Assembly: GCF_000143145.1 (NCBI RefSeq)
Contig: NC_014313.1
Coordinates: forward strand, 2,852,001 to 2,916,000
Direction of reading: 5' to 3'
DNA length: 64,000 nt
Source of the DNA: Hyphomicrobium denitrificans ATCC 51888
GTDB taxonomy: Bacteria; Pseudomonadota; Alphaproteobacteria; Rhizobiales; Hyphomicrobiaceae
The notes beneath the pieces are model-generated. The model did no database searches, was not told the DNA's origin, and worked only from the letters and a program-made list of their open reading frames with translations. Position 1 is the stretch's first letter. Every line of letters starts with the position of its first letter. Of the stretch, positions 46,080 to 54,431 are shown piece by piece. The position numbers and the translations under genes are program-made.

Positions 46080-46869
46080 GGCTGAGCGTCGCCGATCCGA
46101 GATAGGCCTCAACTACCGCCTGGTTCCGCTCAATTTCAGAAGCGGTGCCTTCGGCGAGAACGGCTCCCTGGTGCATCACGGTGATTTTTCGACAGATGCG
46201 TTTGACGAACGCCATGTCGTGTTCGATCACCAAAACCGTATGCGAGCCTGCGAGATCGAGAAGAAGCTGTGCGGTCTTGTCGGTCTCCGCCGCCGTCATT
46301 CCGGCTGCAGGCTCATCCAGAAGAATGATCTTCGGGTCTTGGCTCAGCACCATCGCAAGTTCCAGCCACTGCAGCTGTCCGTGCGAAAGCTCCGATGCTC
46401 TGCGGCCAAGCACGTCGCTTAATCCTGTCCGGGCGGCCACTTCGGCCTCCACGTCCGTTGGCCTTGGCGACCGCCACGAAAACAAGTTGGCGAACACGCC
46501 GGTTCGGCGGTTGCTTGCAACCTGAAGATTTTCGAGCACCGTCATCTCTTTAAAGACGCTCGGCGTTTGAAATTTGCGTCCAACGCCGCTCCGGGCGATC
46601 GCCGCTTCTCCGATGCCGGTGATGTTTCGATCCCGCAACCAAACCTCGCCTTCGGTTGGAAGCGTTTTTCCGCAAAGCAGATCGAGCAGTGTCGACTTTC
46701 CGGCGCCGTTCGCGCCGATGATGACGCGCAACTCCCCACGAGCGACGGCGAGATTGACTTTGTTCACCGCGGCAAAGCCGTCGAACTTAACGGTGAGGTC
46801 CTTAGTGCGCAGGACAGTCTCCGTGCACGGAACGCTATCGCTTTCGGAGATATTGAGGATTGCGTTCAT
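46072..46869 (-). CDS. urtD: Urea ABC transporter ATP-binding protein UrtD
   Basis: 265-residue LivG-type ATPase. Walker A GANGAGKSTLLDLLCGKT, signature LSHGQLQWLELAMVL, Walker B IILLDEPAAGMT. The SHGQ(L/K)QWLE signature and pairing with urtE identify UrtD. ATGA overlap with urtC. Confidence 0.94.
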   Translation of the reverse strand: MNAILNISESDSVPCTETVLRTKDLTVKFDGFAAVNKVNLAVARGELRVIIGANGAGKSTLLDLLCGKTLPTEGEVWLRDRNITGIGEAAIARSGVGRKFQTPSVFKEMTVLENLQVASNRRTGVFANLFSWRSPRPTDVEAEVAARTGLSDVLGRRASELSHGQLQWLELAMVLSQDPKIILLDEPAAGMTAAETDKTAQLLLDLAGSHTVLVIEHDMAFVKRICRKITVMHQGAVLAEGTASEIERNQAVVEAYLGSATLSHA

Positions 46870-47957
46870 TGGACGACCTCTTTCAGAGAACGAGGCTGCC
46901 TCAGTTTAGCGATCCACCCCTTCGCGATTCCGGCAATTCCTTCCGGCATGACGAGCACGACAAGCACGAACATCAGTCCGAGCACGATCGGCCACACCGG
47001 CTGGAGCATGACGTTTTCGCTCGCAACTGATCCGATGAAATTGACGATGAGCGCGCCGATGCATGCGCCGAGAAGCGAACTTCTTCCGCCCAAGGCCGCC
47101 CAGATCACCATCGAGATGCTGAACGACGTCGACATGAGCGACGGCGACGCGAACTCGGACGTGACTGCGAACAGCAATCCCGCAATTCCGGCGATAGCGG
47201 CCGAAAGGCAGTAGATGAAGAGCTTATAATTCTCGACGTTGTAGCCAAGATATCGAACGCGAGCGTCGTCTTCGCGGACCGCTTTTAGAACGTGCCCCAT
47301 CCGCGTAGACACGATGAGCCGCGACAGGAGCACGACGACGAGCAGCGCCGCCGCCACGAGATAATAGACGCTCTTTCCATAGGGATCGAATTCGATCCCG
47401 CCGACGCTCAACGGTGCAAGATCGGCTAGCCCATTGAAGCCGCCGGTAAGCGGCTGGTTGTTGATGATGAGCATCTGGCCGATCAGGGCCAACGCCAGCG
47501 TGATGATGCTTACATAGACGCCCGACGTGCGGCGCTTGAACATGACGTATCCAAGCACGGCGGCGATGACACAAGGCACCAAGATTCCCGCAAGCACACC
47601 TATCGAAAGATACTGGAACGGTTGCCAGAGGAACGAGCCTGGCGTCGCGCAGCAGAGATCCCGCGGCGCGTTCGGCTCCATGTTGAGCAACATGAATTGC
47701 GGTACGGGATTGTTGTCCGGCAGCGCCAATGTCAGAGACATTGAGATCATGTAGGCGCCAATTCCGAAGAACAGGCCTTGCCCGAGACTCAAGATTCCCG
47801 CGTAGCCCCACGAGAGGCTGATGCCGACCGCGCATATGGCATAAACGAGGTAGACGGCGATCCTATTTGTCCAGAAGCTGTTCAACGCAAATGGCAATGC
47901 GAAAACAACGGCAAAGAACAGAAAATAGGCCGCGAGTGTAATAGTGCGCTCTTTCAT
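46866..47957 (-). CDS. urtC: Urea ABC transporter permease UrtC
   Basis: 363-residue LivM-type permease with about ten helices; the WGYAGILSLGQGLFFGIGAY motif and the later EDDARVRYLGY loop are characteristic. The start at 47957 gives the normal N-terminus; the frame is open upstream into urtB. Follows urtB by 14 bases. Confidence 0.93.
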   Translation of the reverse strand: MKERTITLAAYFLFFAVVFALPFALNSFWTNRIAVYLVYAICAVGISLSWGYAGILSLGQGLFFGIGAYMISMSLTLALPDNNPVPQFMLLNMEPNAPRDLCCATPGSFLWQPFQYLSIGVLAGILVPCVIAAVLGYVMFKRRTSGVYVSIITLALALIGQMLIINNQPLTGGFNGLADLAPLSVGGIEFDPYGKSVYYLVAAALLVVVLLSRLIVSTRMGHVLKAVREDDARVRYLGYNVENYKLFIYCLSAAIAGIAGLLFAVTSEFASPSLMSTSFSISMVIWAALGGRSSLLGACIGALIVNFIGSVASENVMLQPVWPIVLGLMFVLVVLVMPEGIAGIAKGWIAKLRQPRSLKEVVQ

Positions 47958-47971
47958 AGTGTTTCCAAACG

Positions 47972-48862
47972 TCAGCGATTGCGGCTCACAAAAAGCCCCT
48001 GCGGCTTGAACAGCAGAATGAGAATGACGAATGCGAATAGGACGGTGCGGCCGTAGACATCGTTCGACCACGTCGCAACGAAGCTCTGAACTTCGCCAAG
48101 GATGCCTGCCGACAAAACCGTGCCGAGCAAATGCCCTACTCCGCCAGCAACGACGACCATGAACGCGTCGATGACGTAAGGCGCTCCCATGTCCGGCGAG
48201 ACTGTCTTGAAGCCGGAGACAAGGACTCCCGCTACGCCTGCAAGGCCCGACCCGTATGCGAACGCCAGTGCGTTGATGCGCTTATCGTTCACGCCGCATG
48301 CCGCGGTGATGTCACGCGCCGCCGAAACGGCTCTCAATTGGCTGCCAAATCGCGTCTTGTAGATCAGCCACCAGCTCACGAGTCCGAGGACGGCAGCGAC
48401 CCCAAAAACAAAGGCTCGATACACCGGGATGTTCGTTCCCAGAATATGCAGCGTTTGCTGAAGTTCGGGTGGAACCGGCACGTTTTGCAGATCCGAACCG
48501 AGACCGTCGATATGAATTCCGAAGAGTCCAAACCCAAAATGGATTCGGATCAGCTGCTGCAGAATGAGCGCGATGCCCCAGGTCGCAAGCAGAGTGTCAA
48601 GTAGGCGCCCATAGAGTGGGCGCACTACGAGACGTTCGATGGCGAGACCGAAAAGGGCCGCTACGAGAAAAGCAAGCGGCAGGCAGCTATAGATGCCCAA
48701 TCCCAAATGCTTTGACGCAAGAACCGTGACGTAAGCACCGATCATCACCATCTCGCCGTGAGCGAGATTGATGACTTTCATCGTGCCGTAGACAATGGCC
48801 AAGCCGAGCGCAACGATGAACAGAATGGACGCTATGCTAAGCCCAATTACAAAGGTTTCCAT
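47972..48862 (-). CDS. urtB: Urea ABC transporter permease UrtB
   Basis: 296-residue LivH-type permease. GLAIVYGTMKVINLAHGEMVMIGAY near the N-terminus (positions ~20-45) and the SAARDITAACGVN loop are typical. About eight helices. Lacks the long periplasmic N-terminal extension present in many UrtB proteins. Follows urtA by 51 bases. Confidence 0.93.
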   Translation of the reverse strand: METFVIGLSIASILFIVALGLAIVYGTMKVINLAHGEMVMIGAYVTVLASKHLGLGIYSCLPLAFLVAALFGLAIERLVVRPLYGRLLDTLLATWGIALILQQLIRIHFGFGLFGIHIDGLGSDLQNVPVPPELQQTLHILGTNIPVYRAFVFGVAAVLGLVSWWLIYKTRFGSQLRAVSAARDITAACGVNDKRINALAFAYGSGLAGVAGVLVSGFKTVSPDMGAPYVIDAFMVVVAGGVGHLLGTVLSAGILGEVQSFVATWSNDVYGRTVLFAFVILILLFKPQGLFVSRNR

Positions 48863-48913
48863 GCGAGTTCTCAGACAAAGGAATTACCACGCGAACGAAG
48901 ATTGGTGGTGCGC

Positions 48914-50158
48914 TCAAAGAGCGGCACCACTTACCTTGCAAACGCGCTTGTCTGCGGTTTCACCGACGCTCGAATACGGCAATGGGACGAGCGGCTCGGA
49001 ATATTGATCGACGATGTCGAACATGCCATCTGCGCGTGCTTTGCCGATACGCGGAGTGAGGAATGAATGAAGATTTTCAGAATCAATCGTGACTTTGCCT
49101 TGGGGCGCGTCGAATGACAGTCCGCCCACGGCGCCCACGACAGCCTTGGAAGAAACGTCGCCTGCCTTGGCTGCTGCCATGGCCCACATATGGACGCCCG
49201 TGTAGACCGCTTCCATTGCCGCGTGCGTTACGGAGTCTGGTCCGGCAAATTCCTTGAACGCCTTCACGAAGGCTTTGTTTTGCGGCGTATCCACTGTCTG
49301 GAAGTACGGCAGCGAAACATAGCTGCCCTTTGCATATTCCGGGCCCATCGCCCGGACCTCGACCTCGGTCGTGGTCGAGGCGCAGAGCGGAAGTTTTTCG
49401 AAGTCGTAACCTTGGTTCCGCAGCTCGCGATAAAACGCGACGATCGAGTCTCCGACCACGTTGGAGAAAATCACATCGGCGCCGCTCGATCCGATTTTGG
49501 AAACCATCGATGCCCACTCGGTGTGACCAAGCGGCAAGTACTCGTCGCCGACGACTTCCATTCCGATCTTGGCGCAAAGCGTTTTCGACGTCTTCGCCAT
49601 GCCGCGCGGAAATGCATAGTCGGAGCCAACAATGAAAAGCTTGTTTTTGCCGAGCTTATTTTTCAACCACGGAATTGAATTCTCGAGCTGCTGATTAGGC
49701 ACGGCCGAGCCGGCGTAGAGAACGCTCTTCGAGCATTCCTCTCCTTCGTACCAAGTCGGCCAAACGAGCAGTCCGCTGCGACGCTCGACGACCGGAAGAA
49801 CAGCTTTGCGGCTTGCGGTCGTGTAGCAACCGAATATCACCGGCACCTTATCTTCAATCGTCAGCTTACGCGCTTTTTCGCTGTAGGTTCTTGGCTCCGA
49901 TGCTGGATCTTCAATGACGGGGCGAAGCTGCTTGCCAAGCACACCGCCTTTGGCGTTGATTTCGGCAATCGCCATCAGCGCGCATTGGTTCATCGATTTT
50001 TCGACGATCGCGGTCGTTCCCGTCAGTGAGTAAAGAATGCCGACAGGGATCGTTTCTTCAGCTCGAAGTGCGCGAGAACCAAGTATTGTCGGCGCAGCCA
50101 ATCCACCCGCCGCAACTCCGAGAACTTTCATAAATTGACGTCTATCGGGATTTTTCAT
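48914..50158 (-). CDS. urtA: Urea ABC transporter substrate-binding protein UrtA, Tat-exported
   Basis: 414 residues of the Peripla_BP_5 / UrtA-FmdD-AmiC group. The N-terminus carries a twin-arginine signal (PDRRQFMKVLGVAAGG, cleavage near LRAEE). The body has IPVGILYSLTGTTAIVEKS, FGCYTTASRKAVLPVVE and PTWYEGEECS, all typical of urea/amide-binding members. AGGGAGGGG lies before the start at 50158. It follows the ANTAR-type leader and is paralogous to the AmiC-like sensor two genes upstream. Confidence 0.94.
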   Translation of the reverse strand: MKNPDRRQFMKVLGVAAGGLAAPTILGSRALRAEETIPVGILYSLTGTTAIVEKSMNQCALMAIAEINAKGGVLGKQLRPVIEDPASEPRTYSEKARKLTIEDKVPVIFGCYTTASRKAVLPVVERRSGLLVWPTWYEGEECSKSVLYAGSAVPNQQLENSIPWLKNKLGKNKLFIVGSDYAFPRGMAKTSKTLCAKIGMEVVGDEYLPLGHTEWASMVSKIGSSGADVIFSNVVGDSIVAFYRELRNQGYDFEKLPLCASTTTEVEVRAMGPEYAKGSYVSLPYFQTVDTPQNKAFVKAFKEFAGPDSVTHAAMEAVYTGVHMWAMAAAKAGDVSSKAVVGAVGGLSFDAPQGKVTIDSENLHSFLTPRIGKARADGMFDIVDQYSEPLVPLPYSSVGETADKRVCKVSGAAL

Positions 50159-50219
50159 TTTCGTTATTCCCCTCCCTTGGCGCTGCCGCTTTTTTCGCGG
50201 CTTGCGCTGGCCAAAAAAC

Positions 50220-50259
50220 AAAAAAAACCCACGTCCCCTCGGTGAAGAGAGAACGTGGG
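50220..50259 (-). terminator. Intrinsic terminator in the urtA leader (attenuator)
   Basis: On the minus strand a 7-bp stem CCCACGT/ACGTGGG (arms 50253-50259 and 50228-50234) with an 18-base loop is followed by eight T residues (50220-50227) and more T-rich sequence. It lies 60-100 bases upstream of urtA and downstream of amiR, so it would end transcripts before the urea operon unless prevented. Confidence 0.88.
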
Positions 50260-50299
50260 CTTCATAGCCTTGCGATACATGACGGCACTGTCGTGTATC
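50258..50299 (-). promoter_or_regulatory. Candidate ANTAR-binding double hairpin in the urtA leader
   Basis: Just ahead of the terminator, minus strand. Hairpin 1 (50299 to 50274) has stem GATACA/TGTATC, one mismatch, then GAC/GTC closing a hexaloop AGTGCC with the A1 and G4 expected for ANTAR targets. Hairpin 2 (50269 to 50258) is GGC/GCC with hexaloop TATGAA (G4 only), and its far arm shares two bases with the terminator stem. A further hairpin CGCTC/GAGCG with a seven-base loop lies upstream (50327 to 50311). Confidence 0.6.
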
Positions 50300-50351
50300 A
50301 GAAATGGAATCGCTCGTGTGCTGAGCGTTAGTTCACGACGATATAGGCACC

Positions 50352-50957
50352 CTACGGATTATTCGTCAATAGAGTGTGCGCTGCAATAATTGCGTCGGCA
50401 AGCTCATCCATTGAAATGCGTTTCGCCATCGCTTGTTGCCTGATGCATTCGTAAGCGGCATCTTCAGTCATCTCGCGAGTCTGCATCAGAATTTCTTTCG
50501 CACGGAGGATCTGTTTGCTGCTTCGAACGCGCCGCTCCAGCTTTCTGATGCGTTTGCTTGCGTTCTGCCTCTCGAGCCAAATCGAACGCGTGATCATGAG
50601 GTTAGTTAGTAAGCCAAAAGGCCTGATCGGCCGTTCGATCACACCGAGTGCACCGCACTCCAAAACGATTTGAACAGTAGACGGATCTTCGAAGGATATC
50701 ACCGCCAAAAGCGCCGGATCCAACGGTTCTACAGGCCGAAACAACTTTAAAATTTGCTCTCGGTGGGATGGCTCAATCGCGATGATGACCACCGATGCAG
50801 CGGGATTAATCTCCTCAGGCAGTGGCCATGTGGCCTCACATGTGCAGCCGATGCGATTAAGATGTTCAATGAGCACTTTGCCTTCCGCATCCGGCGGATG
50901 CAGAACCTGAATGCGCAAACCCTTTAGACTTTGAAGCAGCTCTCTGGACACCGGCAC
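50352..50957 (-). CDS. amiR: AmiR-like ANTAR-domain antiterminator
   Basis: 201 residues: an N-terminal pseudo-receiver (~10-125) with no phospho-acceptor Asp at the expected place (VVIIAIEPSHR), a short coiled coil, and a C-terminal ANTAR domain (~148-198: LRAKEILMQTREMTEDAAYE, then AMAKRISMDELADAII). This is the AmiR architecture: controlled by binding its partner, not by phosphorylation, and acting on nascent RNA hairpins. It follows the amiC-like gene by three bases and precedes the leader terminator of urtA. The start codon appears to be GTG. The name is by family; the inducer is inferred to be urea or a short amide. Confidence 0.87.
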   Translation of the reverse strand: MPVSRELLQSLKGLRIQVLHPPDAEGKVLIEHLNRIGCTCEATWPLPEEINPAASVVIIAIEPSHREQILKLFRPVEPLDPALLAVISFEDPSTVQIVLECGALGVIERPIRPFGLLTNLMITRSIWLERQNASKRIRKLERRVRSSKQILRAKEILMQTREMTEDAAYECIRQQAMAKRISMDELADAIIAAHTLLTNNP

Positions 50958-50960
50958 CCG

Positions 50961-52115
50961 CTACATTCCGTAATTGGACTGGGCTTCAGGCGTATGGCGG
51001 CTCTCGCAAGAGGACGTTACAAAATAAACGTCCGGTCGTATCCTGTTTTCTGATTGCCATACTATGTCGAACTGCCCGGCTTCATTTATGCGGGCAATGC
51101 GTGACCAAAGTTCGGTATGGTGGTTGTCTGGATCGATCCTTATTCGCCCCTGCGGGGCATCAAATTCCATCCCGCGAAGATGCTTGGCTATGAGTTCAGG
51201 ATCGTCGTCTCCAGCTAGTGCAAGCGCCTTTGCGAAAAGATGAACCTGGCAATAAACGGCTTCGGCGCTCGATGTAATCGGTGCGGAAGCGCCAAATCGC
51301 TCTTTAAAAGCGGCAACAAACCGTCGCGCTTCGGGAAGATCCAGGTTCTCAAAGAATGAAGCAGACGTTAGATGGCCGGCCACGATCTCGGGCAGGACGT
51401 TGGAAACTTCTGCTTCGGTCATCGTCAGGCTCGCGATCGGCGTGTCGCGCGGGTTCAGACCCGCTGCATGAAAACTCTCAAACAATTGCTGCGATCCCGT
51501 ACCGACCACGGTCGAGACGATGACGTCCGGCGCATGAACTTTTATGCTCTTTATAATTTTCTCGAAATCTTCGGCCGTCGACTCCACCGGCACGTAAATC
51601 TCGTCCACGACTTCCCCTTTGGACAGTTCCACCAGCTCCGAAATCACCCGGTTGTATTCGCGAGGGAACACGTAATTCGAGCCCACCAGAAGGAACCGGC
51701 TGCCGAACTTCTCGATAAGATATTTGGCTAGTGCGACGGCGTTTTGATTGGCGGCGGCGCCGCCGTAAAAACAACGGCTCGAGTACTCAAAACCCTCGTA
51801 AAATGTGGGATAAAATAGCAGTCCCCGGAAAGCTTCGATCTGAGGAAGAACGACTTTCCTTTCCGATGACATGTAGCAGCCGAAGACGATACGGACCCTG
51901 TCCTCCTTCAGCAGCCGGATCGCATACTCTTGATACTTGGGCGGCGAACAGCCCGGATCATAATGGATAGCGTTAAGATTTCGGCCCAGGACACCGCCGG
52001 CGGCATTGATTTCTTCAATTGCCAGGATCGCCGCGTTCAACTCCGACGTTTCAGCGCCCGCTGTCACTCCTGTTTTAGAGAACAGGACGCCAATTTTCCA
52101 TTCGCCTTCCGCCAC
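50961..52115 (-). CDS. amiC: AmiC-like ligand sensor (negative regulator of AmiR)
   Basis: 384 residues, close to the 385 of Pseudomonas AmiC. IGVLFSKTGVTAGAE, FGCYMSSERKVVLPQIEAF, PTFYEGFEYSS, VGSNYVFPREYNR and VVGTGSQQLFES match the AmiC plan. No signal peptide, so it is cytoplasmic. AmiC holds AmiR inactive until an amide binds. The start is set at GTG 52115 (GGGAAGG before it), which matches family N-termini; the frame is open to a TTG at 52223 that would add a Cys-rich 36 residues. Strong resemblance to UrtA suggests one arose from the other. Confidence 0.88.
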   Translation of the reverse strand: MAEGEWKIGVLFSKTGVTAGAETSELNAAILAIEEINAAGGVLGRNLNAIHYDPGCSPPKYQEYAIRLLKEDRVRIVFGCYMSSERKVVLPQIEAFRGLLFYPTFYEGFEYSSRCFYGGAAANQNAVALAKYLIEKFGSRFLLVGSNYVFPREYNRVISELVELSKGEVVDEIYVPVESTAEDFEKIIKSIKVHAPDVIVSTVVGTGSQQLFESFHAAGLNPRDTPIASLTMTEAEVSNVLPEIVAGHLTSASFFENLDLPEARRFVAAFKERFGASAPITSSAEAVYCQVHLFAKALALAGDDDPELIAKHLRGMEFDAPQGRIRIDPDNHHTELWSRIARINEAGQFDIVWQSENRIRPDVYFVTSSCESRHTPEAQSNYGM

Positions 52116-52247
52116 AGCCGCCTTCCCAGTAAATTCGTTTGTTATTTGCGATCCCGTGCAGGTGTCGCTTGGGCACAGCTTCACACAGTCGTTACGCGAA
52201 TTCAAACAGTGCGTTGGATTCAAAATTCACATTGTCAGTGACCGAGG

Positions 52248-53615
52248 CTAGACCCCAGCGACATCACTTGTATCCGCCGCCGGTAGCTTGAGCACAACCC
52301 AAAGTCCACCCATGCTCGATTTTTGAAGTTTGATGTCGCCACCATAGAGCTGCGCAAGATCTTGTACGATGGCGAGCCCGAGACCGGATCCCGCCTCGCG
52401 GGAATCCCATCGTTCGCCGATGTCGAACACGACCTCGAACGCTTCCGGCGGCAACCCCTTCCCATCATCTTCCACGTACAGATCGAAAGTCTTGTCGGAG
52501 GTCGGCCCATGGCACGAGATGCGAACACGAGATTTTGCGTGCTTGCAGGCGTTGTCGACAATGTTCGCCAGCATTTCATTGAGGTCTTGGGGATCGCAGG
52601 CGACTAGAAGACCATCGGAGACGTCGACGGTTATCGCCACACCGGTTTCTCCGTACAGTCGGCGAAGAGCGCTGGCGACCTCCTCCGCGCCTTTGCGAAC
52701 CTCTGCCACTGTGCCAGGGATCGACCGGAGGGCAACGGCACGGGCACGCGATATCTGGTAATCAATCTGGGTCTGCATTTTGCGACATTGCGTCAGGATC
52801 GTTGCTGACGATTGCGGCAGGCCGTTTTCCTCGATGCGATATGCCTCGTCCGTCAAGACGGCGAGAGGAGTCTTTAATCCGTGTGCCAAATTTCCAGCCT
52901 GCGTCCGCGCCCGCTGTATCAGCTCTGACGTCGAAACGAGTAGGGCATTAAGGTCGTTGACCAAGGGGAGGACTTCCAGCGGGTATGCACCGTCCAGCTT
53001 CCTGGAAGCGCCCGTTCGTACATCGGCCAATGAGCTTCGCAATGTGTTCAACGGCTTCAGCGCGTACAAGATCAGGAGTACAGCGCCTGCGATCATGGAT
53101 AATCCGAATCCGATCAGAGCCCACGACAGAATGCTGCGGAACCGAGACACGGCGACGTCGACGTGACGTTGATCGGTCCCGACAACAAATTGCACCGGCG
53201 TGCCGTCAATCGTCCCGTCCGTACGCGCGGCGAAGAGAACAGTACCTGTCGGTCCCGCGCTTTTGCCAGCGTGCGTGCCGGTACCTGCCGGAAAATCCGG
53301 TGGCATCGACAGCCAGGAATTTTCCAGAGAGGCCGACTTCGCGAGAACTTTACCCGCTGCCTGGATTTCCCAATAATATCCCGACATCGGGATGTCGTAG
53401 CGCGGGTCGCTGAGTTGACGTGAGAGACGAGGCGGCGCGCCGGGCTTGAATTCCGCCAAGTGAACGAGTTCATCCAGATGCTCGTAGATTTCGATGTAGA
53501 TCTGGTCGGACACGTGGCGCTTGAATACTCCCGACAGAACGAAACCCGCCGAGATCATTCCGATTGTAATCCACAGCGTGGCGGCCAGGATCAGTCGTTG
53601 TTTCAAGCTCGTCAT
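52248..53615 (-). CDS. Sensor histidine kinase of the metal-efflux two-component system
   Basis: 455 residues: helix (~8-28), periplasmic sensor (~30-165), helix (~170-190), HAMP, H-box NLAHGLKTPLAVL, N-box VDNACKHAKSRV, G1 DDGKGL and G2 GSGLGLAIVQDLAQLYGG. It is eight bases after the response regulator and diverges as an operon from the czcBA genes. The signal may be the exported metal, but the sensor shows no Cys and only scattered His, so the ligand cannot be read from sequence. Confidence 0.92.
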   Translation of the reverse strand: MTSLKQRLILAATLWITIGMISAGFVLSGVFKRHVSDQIYIEIYEHLDELVHLAEFKPGAPPRLSRQLSDPRYDIPMSGYYWEIQAAGKVLAKSASLENSWLSMPPDFPAGTGTHAGKSAGPTGTVLFAARTDGTIDGTPVQFVVGTDQRHVDVAVSRFRSILSWALIGFGLSMIAGAVLLILYALKPLNTLRSSLADVRTGASRKLDGAYPLEVLPLVNDLNALLVSTSELIQRARTQAGNLAHGLKTPLAVLTDEAYRIEENGLPQSSATILTQCRKMQTQIDYQISRARAVALRSIPGTVAEVRKGAEEVASALRRLYGETGVAITVDVSDGLLVACDPQDLNEMLANIVDNACKHAKSRVRISCHGPTSDKTFDLYVEDDGKGLPPEAFEVVFDIGERWDSREAGSGLGLAIVQDLAQLYGGDIKLQKSSMGGLWVVLKLPAADTSDVAGV

Positions 53616-53623
53616 GCCGCCGC

Positions 53624-54313
53624 TCAGTCCATCCGGTATCCGAGTCCGCGAACAGTGGTAATGACGTCAGCGCCGAGCTTCCGCCGCAAGCGGCTGATGT
53701 AAACTTCGATGGTATTTGACTCCCGGCTGTCCTCGAGCGCGTAGAGATGATCGACCAGCTCGGCCTGCGAAACGATGCGGCCAATGCGATGCATGAAGTA
53801 GGTCAGCATCTTGAGTTCACGCGCGGTCAATTCGATGCTCTCGCCGTTTTGGCAGACACGGTTCGATGTCGTATCGAGCGAGATGCCACCATGGCTGAGC
53901 ACCGGACTCGCAATTCCCGAGGCGCGCCGGATCAGCGCTTTAAGCCTTGCCGCAACTTCGGGGATGTGGAACGGCTTGGTGATGTAGTCGTCCGCGCCTG
54001 CGTTAAGACCGTCGACTTTCTCCGCCCATGTTCCACGCGCGCTGAGAATCAAAACGGGGAGCTTGCGATCGGACGCGCGCCAGCGCTTGAGAACGTCAAG
54101 CCCCTGCATCTGCGGAAGTCCGAGGTCGAGGATTGCCGCGGCGTACGTGTCGTCCAATCCCATGGCATAACCATCAGCCCCGTTGTCCGCGCGTTCGACA
54201 GTAAATCCTGCTCGCGCAAGACCGGCTACAAGTCGATCGGCGATTTCATCGTCATCTTCTATCAGCAGTATGCGAATGGGCGTCTCCCGCGTGTCCACGC
54301 TTTCTAGCAGCAT
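53624..54313 (-). CDS. OmpR-family response regulator next to RND efflux genes
   Basis: 229 residues: receiver with EDDDE pocket, Asp in AAILDLGLPQMQG, Lys in DDYITKPFH; winged helix ending VYISRLRRKLGADVITTVRG. Probable activator of the divergent czcBA-type operon, by position and by the phased repeats in between. The ribosome site region (CAGGAAGATG) overlaps one arm of the operator-like repeat, so autoregulation is likely. Confidence 0.93.
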   Translation of the reverse strand: MLLESVDTRETPIRILLIEDDDEIADRLVAGLARAGFTVERADNGADGYAMGLDDTYAAAILDLGLPQMQGLDVLKRWRASDRKLPVLILSARGTWAEKVDGLNAGADDYITKPFHIPEVAARLKALIRRASGIASPVLSHGGISLDTTSNRVCQNGESIELTARELKMLTYFMHRIGRIVSQAELVDHLYALEDSRESNTIEVYISRLRRKLGADVITTVRGLGYRMD

Positions 54314-54316
54314 CTT

Positions 54317-54371
54317 CCTGAATTGAACCTGAAAACGGCTGTCAGCCTTACTGCAGGTTCAATTCAGGTTC
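54317..54371. promoter_or_regulatory. 15-bp perfect inverted repeat of 11-bp-phased half-sites (operator candidate)
   Basis: CCTGAATTGAACCTG at 54317-54331 is repeated in inverse at 54354-54368. Each arm holds two half-sites 11 bases apart (CCTGAA at 54317 and 54328; AGGTTC at 54355 and 54366). It fills the gap between the response regulator and the RND adaptor genes and is probably bound by that regulator. Confidence 0.7.
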
Positions 54372-54431
54372 CTTTCAGCTCGGCATCGCATCTCCCCTTG
54401 GCGCGGCACCGCCGCGAAAAGGGATGTTTGG

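Noticed and set aside
52116..52247. Search for a sigma-54 promoter upstream of amiC
   Set aside because: A partial CTGCAC-N5-CGCA-like word was seen, but it lacks the invariant GG at -24, so I do not call it.
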